A DNA stretch of 64,000 nt, taken from positions 31,056-95,055 of the forward strand of contig KB308662.1 in the NCBI GenBank assembly GCA_000328365.1, in the 5' to 3' direction. How positions within the stretch are numbered: the first letter of the stretch is position 1; each line of letters opens with the position of its first letter. Of this stretch, positions 1 to 10,647 are shown one piece after another. The stretch is from Capitella teleta (taxonomy: Eukaryota; Annelida; Polychaeta; Capitellidae). The notes below the pieces were generated by a model. That model was not told the DNA's origin. It searched no databases and saw only the letters and a list, made by a program, of their open reading frames with translations. Made by a program: the position numbers and the translations under genes.

Positions 1-42
1 TTCTTTGGCTCATCTTGAAAACATATATAACACACTGAATCA

Positions 43-1027
43 TCAATACTCTCGATTACAATTCTCCAGCATTTTTTTACCAAACTTCACATTAAGTGAC
101 TTTCCACATCCCTGAGGTCGTCCACGACCTGCTAGTTTGTAGGTGCCGTCATTTGGAGCACTTCCGGAAACTCAGCTAGAGCCTTCTTCATCTCTGTTGT
201 TTGCAGTATGATCATTTCCAGCGTGCTGTCAGAGTCTCTAGCAAAGACATCAATTGTGGCGCCTGGATCTCGTTGTCGTATGTAGTCAAAGTTCTTCAAA
301 GTAGCTTCCCAGTCCGTAATATCTTTGAACTGCTTTGCCTTGATGTTATGTATGTCCTTTAGTCGGAGGGGCTTGTTGGGTCTTTTCATAGATGTGTGTT
401 TGCAGAAGTCGAGCATCCACTTGCAGCTCAGTCTGAAAGCAGTAGAGAGCGACATTTAGCTTTACAAGATCACCATTTGAAGACATGTGTCAAATGCACA
501 CACAATGCACATTTTCAGATGTCAGATATTTGCATGTTATCGTAAAAAATTTCGAATTATGCGAAAATTTGATGTTCTACACTTGTGTCTAGTAGACTAC
601 AGTATATCTTCTTTTTTTTTCTAAATTCTATCTATTTGTTCTAAATTCTATCTATTTGATCTCATTTTTTTCAACCTCTTGCACAGGATATAAGCATATT
701 TAAATAAAAAGATATGTGTATCAGTATAAGGGTTGATTAATCACCTTTGCTTGGACCGCTTTCCAGTGGGGAGCTTGGATTTGCGGGTTTCTTTCCGACC
801 ATAGTGGGTACAGGTCAGTTTGGCATACCCGACTTCGAGACTCTCCGGGAGAGGCTTCTTCGGTCATGACTTATTAGCTGTAGATATCTTCTTTGAATCC
901 AATACAATTCACAGCATGTGATTATTAGCAAGATATATATTATTATAGCAAGATATGTCTTGAACTCGGAGTAGCTGCTGTAATTATCTCCGATTTTAGG
1001 CTCAGGAATACGAACGTTGGTCGCCAT
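43..1027 (-). pseudogene. ZSWIM3/MULE-like coding unit, truncated, two exons
   Basis: Exon 1 is about 1027-745. It opens with an ATG in MATNVRIPEPKIGDNYSSYSEF, then an ELYWIQRRYL stretch, then in another frame a LTCTHYGRKE segment ending KRSKQR. This matches the N-terminal layout (F-x-S-Y-x-E-F ... C-x-H-G-x-K) of ZSWIM3/FAR1-like proteins encoded by MULE-type DNA transposons and their domesticated copies. A donor (CAAAG|GTGATT at 745/744) and an acceptor (TGCTTTCAG|A at 433/432) join in compatible phase 2. Exon 2 then gives LKDIHNIKAKQF and FPEVLQM, typical of the region just before the family's DATYK motif. There the frame breaks, apparently by one lost base near 143, and a GRGRPQG basic tail follows to a stop at 43-45. 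The transposase core is missing. Two frame breaks and the short length (about 220 residues) argue for a decayed or internally deleted copy. Family call is from memory of motifs, not a search. Confidence 0.5.
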
Positions 1028-1082
1028 CTGGTGAACAGTGAAGGAGGAAGTAGAATTCAAGCGTTTTAATGCCGGGCTCTCT

Positions 1083-1118
1083 GATTGGCTGACTCTGTTA
1101 CATCCTCATTGATTGGTC
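1083..1118 (-). promoter_or_regulatory. two CCAAT boxes upstream of the ZSWIM-like unit
   Basis: On the minus strand two CCAAT boxes (GACCAATCA near 1116 and GCCAATCAG near 1088) lie about 60-90 bases before the ATG at 1027, in the same direction. This is a normal place for a TATA-less CCAAT promoter. No TATA box is visible. Function is inferred. Confidence 0.4.
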
Positions 1119-1530
1119 GTCGGGGGAATAGTCTACGGAAATATGAATTACACGACCATCAGGGGATTAGACACTTCGTTTTGACAGCGTCTAAATTGAC
1201 AGCACAAAATGATGCATTCAATTACCAGCTATGACTGAGCTGTAGGCCTACACTTAGAGAAGTGCCTTGTCAAAAATTGTGAAATCTGACTGATCAGCTG
1301 GCCATGTTAACTAGCCATATCTAATAAAATCTATGAATACTAGATGAGAGCAATGGACGTGAATTTTAATGCAGAGAAAACATTACAAGGACCTGTATTA
1401 TCGCTCATTCTCGCAAATATCCCAATATTAAATGTTGTGAACTACTTAAGAAGATGCTGCATTAATCTGATTGTTATCCAAAACCATTAGACAACACTCG
1501 CATCTAGATTGCATTGTTTGTTCGTCAATA

Positions 1531-1966
1531 TAGAACATTGAAACTTACCAAAATAATTATTTGCATGATCAAGATTCCCATCCATCGCGAGTTTAGACTT
1601 GAGTGAAAATGTTCTATGTCCTAAGAACCAATGAGCGATGAGCTTCTCGTCACGTGACCTTGGAGATAGAACATTCTGAAACAGTCTTGTATTCTTCCCG
1701 GCAGGCTGAATTCTCAATGAAAGAATGTTCTATCTCCACGGTCATGGGATTAATTGCAGGCTCCTTATTGGCCAATGAATTAGAACAGTCCAATGTTTAT
1801 GCAAATGTTCAAATGTTGGAGTTAGAACAATTTAATTGCCAAATTCGACGCTAATTGCGTCATAACGGATCCAAGAACTACTTGTGGAGATAGAACAAAC
1901 TTACAAAGTACAGGGATTTCAAATCCAACCAAAATATTTAAAAAATCAGAAACTGGAGATAGAACA
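1531..1966. repeat. array of eight TAGAACA motifs
   Basis: TAGAACA or its complement starts at 1531, 1610 (inverted), 1667, 1726 (inverted), 1781, 1823, 1891 and 1960, roughly every 42-79 bases. Four copies are extended to TGGAGATAGAACA. The copies at 1661-1677 and 1722-1738 form a perfect 17-base inverted repeat. By chance a 7-mer would be expected about 0.05 times in this length. No gene is visible in 1119-2210 apart from this array. Confidence 0.75.
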
Positions 1967-2210
1967 ACCTGTTTTTGAGCTCACGTATTGAGTCTTGACA
2001 GCAGAAACCGGAAGCCCGCGAAACACTCATCATAACGCATTTCCCGCCGTTTCTGTGCTGCTTTCAATCAGCCTTTGCGGCCTTGTTGTGGCAACCATTG
2101 CAAGAAAAAAAACCGAACCGATAACATCGATAGTGTACCGATAACCGAACCGGAACAATATTTCGAAGCATTAGTACCTCAGAGATGTCAAAAGTGGCCA
2201 AGTACTTGGT

Positions 2211-2444
2211 TTACTTTCTCAGTAGAAGTTCAAGTTTGATGAAACATGCTAGAAAGCTTCGAAATAGATGCAGTTGCTGATCGTGAAGCCAATAAAGTAT
2301 GGGCTCAGCTGCTTGGAACAATTTGACGTACTCCTTGAGGAGAGGTAGTGCACTTTTATACAAGTTGAGGATCCGATAAAGATAATAAAATGCACTGATA
2401 TTAGACAGAATACTACATATACCTTTATCTTTCCCCAGGACCAT
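2211..2444 (-). pseudogene. fragment of transposon-like (BED/hAT-type?) protein
   Basis: An ATG-to-stop frame of 77 codons reads LPLLKEYVKLFQAAEPILYW and then a FLACFIKLELL stretch. The pattern L-P-L-x6-L-F-Q-x3-P-x2-x-L-H-D followed by F-L-x-x-F-I-K is typical of a block I associate with BED/hAT-type or related uncharacterised multicopy proteins of invertebrates. The frame stays open a little further upstream, antisense to the start of the DNAJC30-like gene. It is far too short to be a whole protein and no partner exon was found, so it is most likely a fossil fragment. The family assignment is weak. Confidence 0.3.
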
Positions 2445-2466
2445 CGCTGTCTCCAGTGGCTGAGAT

Positions 2467-3069
2467 ATGCCGCTCTCTACTTTCCTGAGGGCGTGCCTGC
2501 CATCACTGGTGCGGCCCCTGGCACTGCCTCATCACCTGCACAGAGCCATGTCTCTCCACAGAGCGAAGAGTCACTACGACGTCCTCAAAATCCCCATGAA
2601 AGCCACGCAGGCGCAAGTGAAGTCCGCCTACTTTGTGCTTTCCAAGAAGTACCACCCAGACATGGATTCATCTCCCGAAGCGAAATCAATCTTCGCTGAT
2701 ATTCAAGTGGCATACGAAGTCTTAGGTAACTCATCAAAGAGACGGCAGTACGACCGCCAGTTTCAATCTCAAACTGCCAGTGGCCCTGTGACTGAAATCA
2801 ATCATCCGTTTGACATGAATCGCTTCAAACGGCAGCAATTCTCTTCAAAGAAAGGCGTTTTTAAAATGGGACAAACTGACATCTACAATTATGATGAATT
2901 CTACCATCATCACTACGGTGACAGCATAGGAAAGATGAAGTCTGCAAAATCCGCCTCTGATGCTCAGGACTCGAAAGAGGGCGAGCGACAGATGCGCCGC
3001 ATCAAGTACGGAGCCCTCATTTATGCCATCATTATTGGCATCGCTATCATTGGTCGAAATAAGTTATAG
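2467..3069 (+). CDS. DNAJC30: DNAJC30-like mitochondrial J-domain protein
   Basis: Single-exon gene of 200 residues. Residues 1-30 are Arg/Leu-rich and lack acidic residues, as in a mitochondrial targeting sequence. Residues 36-98 form a J domain (HYDVLKIP start, HPD triad at 63-65, YDRQF end), which would stimulate an Hsp70 ATPase. A C-terminal hydrophobic stretch (about 182-195, ALIYAIIIGIAII) gives a membrane anchor. An N-terminal mitochondrial signal, a J domain near the start and a C-terminal membrane segment are the DNAJC30 architecture; in mammals that protein acts at the inner membrane with ATP synthase and complex I repair. The ATG at 2467 is the first in frame. A TATCTTTCCCCAG acceptor-like sequence ends at 2438, so a 5' UTR intron is possible. 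An AATAAA follows at 3098. The frame is intact. Confidence 0.85.
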   Translation: MPLSTFLRACLPSLVRPLALPHHLHRAMSLHRAKSHYDVLKIPMKATQAQVKSAYFVLSKKYHPDMDSSPEAKSIFADIQVAYEVLGNSSKRRQYDRQFQSQTASGPVTEINHPFDMNRFKRQQFSSKKGVFKMGQTDIYNYDEFYHHHYGDSIGKMKSAKSASDAQDSKEGERQMRRIKYGALIYAIIIGIAIIGRNKL

Positions 3070-3097
3070 CCGCTCTATTTGTTGATTGTTTGCGATG

Positions 3098-3103
3098 AAT
3101 AAA
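3098..3103 (+). terminator. polyadenylation signal AATAAA of the DNAJC30-like gene
   Basis: Canonical AATAAA 29 bases after the stop codon, followed by a T/G-rich stretch. Such a short 3' UTR is normal for a compact housekeeping gene. Confidence 0.6.
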
Positions 3104-3391
3104 TTTATGCCTGACGCTGTCTGTGATGGCTCTAGTAATCTCCTTTCGTTATGTCTGTTCAGTGACGAAGATTCTGTTTTGAGAATCTGAATTTGAGATG
3201 TTTAATGTTTGTATGAGGGTGAATGGTGTGCATGCATACTGGAATTGTTACCAAAATGAGCTAAAATGACACATTCATTGGGATACACGTGTGTTCAGTT
3301 TGTTGAGAACTCAAGAAAACCGGATTAGGTGAAGCTTTTGAATGATCCACAGTCGAATCTGGAATATCATAGCGCACAATAATGGCTTATG

Positions 3392-3428
3392 CTAGAATCA
3401 TAACGTTTTTTGATGCGTTATGATCTAG
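3392..3428. repeat. hairpin built from two ATCATAACG motifs
   Basis: CTAGAATCATAACG (3392-3405) and CGTTATGATCTAG (3416-3428) are inverted repeats with one unpaired A and a 10-base loop. They are one of several paired occurrences of the ATCATAACGCA motif in the window. The rest of 3104-4700 has no recognisable gene. It holds a run of 29 T at 4202-4230. Confidence 0.7.
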
Positions 3429-4199
3429 TCTCCGTACCGGCAGTCAAAGAAAGCTGTTGCTATAATGCATGTACCAGTAAATAGGTTCTCCGGTCCGGAC
3501 CGGTCGCACTGGTTTAAGAATAAACGTGCAAGTAATTGTATGTTGTAGATTTTTAATTCCGTGTAGTTCACTCTAAAGATATTCGGGCACGTAGTCCGAA
3601 CATAATCCCTCCATGAATCTGGACAGAATGCCGTCTGAATATTCTCGTACATGTATTCAATCATCAATGAATGAATGAGAATTTCCCACCTGACGAGTGA
3701 ATACGGAGCGATGACAACCGACATTGGCTAAGTGCCTGAGTAATGAGGTGCGTGATATGTGCTGAGATTGGCGTGAAAGATGAGAGATGAGTGTAAACAT
3801 AATAATATAATTAGGTGAGATAGCTAAAATTTCTGTCATTGTGTGGTGTGCAAACTAGAGCAAGCAAATGATTATCAACCACTGCCAGAAATTTTAATGT
3901 TGAAAACGTCGTGCAGCATGTTTCTAGTAAGCGCTATAGTGTGTCGCATCTAGTGAATTGACTAAATTCCATCTATTGTGAGTCAATGTTTGATACATTG
4001 ATTGATTGATACATAAATTTGATGCCATTATCAGAGAAGCAATTCCTGAACTAGGTGACGCGTGTGGTGGCAACAAAGAGGAAGAATAAGTAGAGCACAC
4101 ATGTCGCGTGACCGCCGATCTTTCGCCCAGTGAACGCATTTCCCAAATTAAAAACTGTTAGCTCGAACGCCAGTATTATGGCACGGTCCATATTATCTT

Positions 4200-4230
<31 letters not shown>

Positions 4231-4729
4231 GAATACATATAATTATGCACATATGAGGCTATTGAGCCTTGCACAATACACAATTGGCGCTCCGACCGGT
4301 CGTTTTTCCGTCATTTGTTCGTTAGTCAAATTATAAGTACCTGTATACTAAGAGGCAAAATAAATGCACGTGTTATTATTCTTCAGTGGCTCTATTTTGC
4401 GTGCCTGGAAATGTTGCGAAATAAATATTTTAAACAAGCTCTGCAGCCTCATGCTTTCATCGTTCAAAAATCAGCTACCATGTCTACACAATTCCGAAAT
4501 CCTGGTAGTGAGTGGTCTTGACTGTCACATGCCGTCCGACATGAGGGCCATCTTCAAGATTCTCTCTTCCTGGTCATATGGCCACCGCCCATCATATGGT
4601 CATTGCATTCGATGGGGCTTGTCTTCCATAACCTTCTCTCAGAATTTTGACGATTTCAGTTTTTACCACTCCGCACAAAGAAACTTCCGACGGAACGATA
4701 CTGGATCGGCTGCATTTTGCTCAAAGAAA

Positions 4730-5112
4730 CTGAAAATGATGTGAGTAGGGAAGAACGGTTTTGAGATTACTGCATCCAGGAGCAGGATAGATGGTGCGGA
4801 ACCAGCATCATGGTGTGCGGAGGCATTTCACACAACACAAAGGCTTCCTCCCCTCTTAACAATTCAGGGGAACTTGACCGCAAGAAGGTGCATCACAGAA
4901 GTCCTGGAACCAACCGTCATCCATTTCCTTCAAGGGCACCCTGAAGTCCGGTTGTTTCAGCAAGATAATGCACGGCCTCATTCCGCTCTCCAGAGACTTC
5001 TCGAAAGACAAGCAAGTCGCTTCAGTGTCTTGGCCGGCTTACTCGACCGATTAGTCTCCAATTGAGCATTTTTGGATCAACTAAAGACAGTCACCTCCCA
5101 CCGCCTCCCCTT
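4730..5112 (+). pseudogene. decayed Tc1/mariner transposase fragment
   Basis: Several frames together give the C-terminal half of a Tc1-type DDE transposase. SIMVCGGISHNTK (about 4806-4845) matches the usual S-V-M-V-W-G-G-I block. LTIQGNLTARR and the FQQDNARPHSA motif carrying the second catalytic Asp (codon at 4964) follow in the next frame. Near 5060-5080 there is a SPIEHFW block in another frame, preceded by an in-frame stop, and then FLDQLK. At least three frameshifts and one stop separate these blocks, and the N-terminal DNA-binding half is not recognisable. No terminal inverted repeats were located. This is an old DNA transposon copy. Confidence 0.75.
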
Positions 5113-6551
5113 CCTAAAATTCCCCCCAAAAAATGATTGTAGCCGCTCTCTCAAGTCATAATCCGACAGCTCTGTGGCATCATGCGCCGAAGATAAACGG
5201 AATGAATTGATGCGAGAGGTGGTCACAACCGATATTGAGCTTTGTGGATTTCGCCAATGACCCCTTGTTCTTGTTTGAAGGAAAATATCCATTCAAAACC
5301 AGTTTGTTTTCGCTGAAATTGTGCACATGAAACACCTTCAAAACCTGGTGAACATTGAGTCTGTAAGCCTACAATGCATACACAATAAGCTGTGCTACTA
5401 TAAGTCCAGTGTGCGTTTCTTTTGCCTCCTAAGTATTATTATTGAAATTATGAGACTTTTGTTGAAGTCCAGTTCGTCATTGCTGAAAAGTGGATGCGTT
5501 CGCGACTTGGCGTTCTGGCGCCGACTTTTAAACAGAGGTCACCACTATCATATATATATGAAAATTAGCTTGTATGGTGTGTACATGTATATAAAGTTAA
5601 TCTCCATATATATATGACCACTATAACCACACTCTTACTAGACGTGTTAGAAAGACAGGTTCAGACAGGTTAGGACTACAGGTTCAATTGAATATGTTTT
5701 ATTGAAATTAGAAGGCTTTCTTATGTGGAGAGTTTAATTGAAATGTGAGTGATACAAGAGTGAATGAGGCGATCACGTTGAAATGGAATGAGGAGATTTG
5801 ATGAGACGAAGAGGTGGTCGATCAGGTAAGCCATTATAAGTTCAAAGAACCCCTTCGTTTATGTGTGATGTATGCTGTATTGACATATATTTCATGTTTG
5901 ACTGTTTTCTCTTTGATTGTCACTCGATCTCATTTGAAATGTAACAACCATTCCTCTTGAATATGTCAATTTTTCATCAAAATCAAGCGAATGATTAATT
6001 TCCTACACCAGGATCTGAACCAAAATGTCCAGTTTATTAAGGGTGAGGTTACTAGGAAGCTCATAACTAGAAAACTTGAGCAACAAGCCCCAATATCTTT
6101 ATTCCACATCTGTGAATAAAAATGAATTACATAATTTATTGAGAAGTTTGAAGCCATTATGCACGGTACTTTATGAAATGAAATTATTGAAGAAAAAACT
6201 TTAAAATCTGTGTTTGAAACAGCAAAATTTTCAAGAAACATCTCCATTACGAACCTTTAAACATAATTTAGAGACTTCACATTCTGTACAAGTGTTGTGT
6301 ATCTATTCCCGCATTACGGCATATATAATGTGAATTAAGCGTTTATAATTTTATGACTAGGTGATTAACAACACCATAGTTGGAATAACGATTAATAGTT
6401 CCTGAGTGAAATTTCCAAAGAGCCGGGATTTTCTTTTGCACAAGATCTATCGTCGGGGAGATTGGTATGTTGTTATTGGCGGCATATCCAAAAATTAGCT
6501 TGTAGATTTTGTTTCCCTTTTTTATCCTAATACCCCTGTACTATAATAAAC
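5113..6551. other. non-coding stretch, nothing recognised
   Basis: AT-rich. It includes short CATATATATATG palindromes near 5550-5620. No coding-like frame, RNA gene or known repeat could be supported. Confidence 0.4.
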
Positions 6552-6637
6552 AACCATCTTTCGAAACGACATGCACAATGGGTTGTGGATCACGACGCAT
6601 GTTCATTTCTACAATTCTTCTTCTCGTGCGAGTGGGT
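6552..6637 (+). repeat. left arm of an inverted repeat (partner 7421-7497)
   Basis: AACCATCTTTCGAAACGAC at the outer end and CTCGTGCGAGTGGGT at the inner end recur in reverse complement at 7421-7497. Both ends match almost perfectly with indels between. Spacing between arms is about 780 bases. Confidence 0.7.
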
Positions 6638-7420
6638 GAAGGAAAAAAAAATGGAGCATCCATTTCTCTGAACGTGGTTTTGAAATGGGTTTCAGCGCTT
6701 ACAGCGTGCAACCGATCGGTGTTCTGAGATGTATTCATGAATATGTATGAGATGGGTGGCAAGGGGCGTGGTTACTGTTAATAGTTGTCTCACTGTGTGA
6801 CCTTGTCGTGTTATCAATTAGATTGCATTGTAATATTATTATGACATCATTTGTGTCATTAAAATTGTATTATTCTTGTGACTATGTAACTGTAATTATC
6901 AGTATGATAATAATAATAATAATAAAAAGAGACCACCTAGTAACTGGGATGACTAATTCGGAATTCGAGAGGGGTGGGCCTACCTGAGAACTGTACGCTA
7001 TTACTATCATCGATTTATGTACATAGTTACATGTGCGTCAAATACATGCTCTAAATAAATTGTTACGTTGTCTTTTCATAGCGTGTTATATATATTATAT
7101 ATATTATATATATTTGGTCATCCCTGTGTTATAAACTTATAATCATATATTTGTTGGATTTCATGAGAAATGTTAATTACATATGAATGTCGAGTCAGGT
7201 CATGTCCTCAAACGACACAATTATATCGAACTCTCCTGTGATTGGCCGTTGTTCAATGCTAACTTGCAACGCCCCGCCCCCTAATTAAATATCCATAAGG
7301 ATAATGATATTGAAAATTGAAATCTTGGTCTCGCGTCGAGACCGCAAACTGCATTTTCCATTCATGTTTGAGAAATAGAAACATGGAAATTGAATCAGAA
7401 ATTGGAGCAATATTCCAATA

Positions 7421-7497
7421 ACCCACTCGCACGAGAATAATTTAACACGTGGAAATGCGTCCTGACCGATAACCCATCGTCGTTTCGAAAGATGGTT
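7421..7497 (-). repeat. right arm of the inverted repeat (partner 6552-6637)
   Basis: Reverse complement of the left arm. The sequence between the arms (6638-7420) is AT-rich with a (TAA)n run near 6910 and (TATATAT)n near 7087-7110, and no transposase-like frame. This could be a non-autonomous DNA element or an inverted duplication; no target-site duplication was identified. Confidence 0.65.
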
Positions 7498-8912
7498 ATT
7501 GAATTAACGGTTTGCATCTTGATCAAATGCTGTATTGGCTTCTCCCATGCATGATCCAATGAGACAGCCTCTTTCCCGGCGCCTTCCCCATCCAATTCCG
7601 TTGTTGCAGTTAGTCGTCGCCCTTTTAATGCAACCCTCGCGGTCCGTTGCCATAATGTTATTGTTTGATGGAAGCTTTTTTGCTGTTTAGTGTAAACGAT
7701 AGCTAACGCACGCATTTATCGCTCACTGTCAAACAATCGAGCGATAATGCAGTGATATCTCAACTTGCGCCGTGTTTATGCCTCGGGGAGCCGCTCAGAC
7801 GCCGCTTCCGGCCTCAGAGCGCCGGTTTCTACGTCACTCCCCCCCCCTCCAACACCACCAGGATTCATACTCGAAACGTGCGAGCGAGGCAAAAAATTCG
7901 ATCCACGGCACAAATAAATAATTATACATATATATCATAAATATCTAATTGAACAAGGCTAAATTGGTGATCTTTCTAACATGGCAATAAATATTCAAAT
8001 TTGCATCCGTCTGTATGTTTACATCGTGCACCTATCGTTCTATGCGAGGCTGCATGATGCCAACTGTGTAATGTAATTGTACTTACGTTTATTGTACAAG
8101 CTGCTAATTGAGAGCTGATGAGGGAAGGTGAAATAGTCCGAGACGACCGAGATGCATTACAATCCCGGTACTTCTCATCACGTGATCCATCGTTATACTA
8201 CATAATACACGTGCATAATCGTATCACTCTCTTTCCTTTCATTTAAAAGTTATTCAACTGCATGTGTACGTTTTAACTTGGTATACACCCAAAGTATAGA
8301 ATTACACTATGTATTACAACTTTTGAAACGAATACTTGTATAGAATGTATAGCCTGTTAGGCAAACACACATAAAACAGCATATTTTGAGCACTCGGGGC
8401 TCACAAAGTCTAGAATTGGGACCAATAATTGTAAGTTAATTTGGAATAACGATCGTCTTCTTTGTTTTAATTGACCTTCCGATGTCACTTCCATGGTTAT
8501 GTAATTGAGTAGGAGCACTTGTGCTAGTCCCCCGTCACTCACCCACCCCCTCCCCACTGGCCTCACCTTCTATAACCTCACGGACCTGACAATCAGCATC
8601 CCACCTTTAACCTAATATCCTTCTAATGTCTAATCCTTAAGTACCTCTAGAGTATAACAGTACTGCACTACATTAGCATGCCACGTGCATCCTAGGACTG
8701 TGTGTTTATGCGGAGTTGAGTTTCTGGTAGGAGAGTTGAAGATTATCTATTAAAAAATGCAGCGGAATCATTGAAAGGTAATATTCATAAATGTCAACGC
8801 ATGATATATTATAATCAGCTAAATTATAAATTAAAGTAAATTAATTCAGTCAGAGCTATCAACAACAAGGTATTTTCTATTTATATGCAACTTTGCTTGC
8901 ATCAAACCAGAT
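7498..8912. other. non-coding stretch, nothing recognised
   Basis: No supported gene or repeat. A CpG-rich patch lies at 7560-7900 and a TCACGTGA E-box near 8176-8183. Confidence 0.4.
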
Positions 8913-8929
8913 GTCTCCGTGGCGCAATT

Positions 8930-8986
<57 letters not shown>
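8913..8986 (+). tRNA. tRNA-Asn (anticodon GUU)
   Basis: A full cloverleaf can be drawn. The acceptor stem pairs GTCTCCG with CGGGGAC (one G-T pair). The D arm is GCGC/GCGC around AATTGGTTA. The anticodon stem is TTCGG/CCGAA with loop CTGTTAA and anticodon GTT at 8947-8949. The T arm is GGTGG-TTCAAGC-CCACC. The discriminator is G. There is no intron and the CCA end is not encoded. The A box (TGGCGCAATTGG) and B box (GGTTCAAGCCC) are intact, so RNA polymerase III transcription is expected. A T run (CTTTTTTG) lies a few bases downstream as terminator. Confidence 0.95.
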
Positions 8987-8987
<1 letters not shown>

Positions 8988-9132
8988 ATACTTTTTTGAA
9001 TTTCCTCTTAAAGTTCTTATCTCTCTGTGTTGGTGAATATATATTATTTTTATCCGTTCGCATTCTGACTTGAACAACTCTGTATTTAATTTCCATTGTT
9101 TGCACAATACGCGTTGTTTATTTTATAGATGA

Positions 9133-9184
9133 ATCATAACGCATTTCCAACAACCGTTCAGTTCCCTTGCAAATCATAACGCAC
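9133..9184 (+). repeat. direct pair of ATCATAACGCA motifs
   Basis: AATCATAACGCA occurs twice here, 40 bases apart. It belongs to the dispersed motif set described in the findings. Confidence 0.6.
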
Positions 9185-9340
9185 TGGCATTCTGGTCAGC
9201 TTTGCGAGATGGATAACTGTTTCTTCCACGTCAGAGTAAAATCCGACATTCAATCCATCTATACCGAAATCCTTGAGCAGCACCCGAAGCAGGCGCCTGC
9301 CAGGCCTGAATACCTGCTTAATTGAGTGATATTAATTACA

Positions 9341-9397
9341 CAGCACGCTGCAGTTCCGCCAGGCACAGCGGATATGGGCGGCCTGAGTGACAGCTGT
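9341..9397 (+). repeat. non-coding element with a second copy at 18321-18381
   Basis: CAGCACGCTGCAGTT then CCAGGCACAGCG and a TGAGTGA...CAG.CTGT tail match 18321-18381 at about 75-80 percent over roughly 60 bases. The two copies flank NK4a. Either an old repeat or a duplicated regulatory element. Confidence 0.5.
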
Positions 9398-10017
9398 GAT
9401 GGATGGACGATCGAATCCTGATCCAACGACGCATCTCACGCTGTGTATAAGGCGTTGCTATCCGGGTAGCCACCACCCGGATTTGTCGATGTGTGCGTGC
9501 GGTTTTGGGTCACTCAGTGCGGGAGTGTCACTTGCGAAGGGATTTCTTGCTGGTGGCGATCGCGTATTTGCTTGCATCTGTGCCTGGATGCATTTGTTGT
9601 TAATTCGAATCGAGAATTGAACCAGGAGATTCGTTTTTCATGTAATGTACTTTATAGTCATGCAGTCACAATATAAACATTATTGCGTTTCGTTCAACAA
9701 TGCAATTTTTATAAACTTCTTAAAAAAATAAATTGCTCGTGATCCTATTTCCCTACCAATTAATAACCACCCCTAACTTATATTTTGAAGGCCGACTAAG
9801 TTATAATCTTAATTATATATATTCCATTGTTACTCTACTAGTACGAGAATTGCTTCATTTTATATCTGCGCATTTTATACATGTATTACATACTTTCAAT
9901 TATACATGTACATGTATATGCTATATCATGCATAACTTCAAATGTTATAAGTTAATCGAAGAAATCTGTATGATTGATGTTTGATCTCATAACCTTTGAT
10001 TCCAATATATTTGTTAG

Positions 10018-10154
10018 CCGCCAGTGTGCCCACGTACGCCGATGTCAAACGTGACCTTGATTCTGAGATTCTGCGGAACAACATTCCTCTCTGGCGACGA
10101 TGCGACTACATGAACCATTTCACTGAGTTCTGCGGTCGAATACAAGAAGACAGG
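10018..10154 (+). CDS. orphan exon-like segment, unknown protein
   Basis: An acceptor-like TTTGTTAG precedes 10018, and a GACAGG|GTGGGG donor-like site follows 10154. Between them one frame is open and reads VPTYADVKRDLDSEIL, then LWRRCDYMNHFTEFCGRIQ. Third positions are mostly G or C although the flanks are AT-rich, which is how exons look in this window. I do not recognise the family and found no matching exon before NK4a. It could be a relic exon left by a rearrangement, part of a gene whose other exons I cannot see, or a processed fragment. Confidence 0.3.
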
Positions 10155-10607
10155 GTGGGGGGGGGGGGTCGTATCATTAGACACTCATGAACTTTGATTT
10201 ATAATTGAGTAATCAGTTGATTCCATCTGTGAGTATTATTTGTGTAAATGTCGTCAATTCCCAGACCTTGTCCAAATCCATTGCTGTTAATGTCATGATA
10301 GTGCGTTACAACCACGAGGTGGATTATCATATGAATTTATTACTGATAATCACTTGCATGCCGTTGTTATTAATAGGCGTGAGTATAACCAATGCTACCA
10401 TAGGAAGACATGCAGCCCATGTAATTATGCACACGATTCACCAACAAATGACCAACCGCCCCTCTCTGTAATATCTGACAGGGCAAATAAAGTTAGAATA
10501 TTGACAAGATGGTTAAATTGTCAGCGTACAAATACGCAATGCATGTGGATCGTGCACCACAGGGGCCCAATTACCCGGAATTCTTATCGTGAATTAGCTC
10601 TCGCGTG

Positions 10608-10647
<40 letters not shown>

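Noticed and set aside
8877-9107. Minus-strand frame reading GLEPPTFRLTAERANQLRHG
   Set aside because: This is the antisense of the tRNA-Asn gene, a well-known spurious protein.
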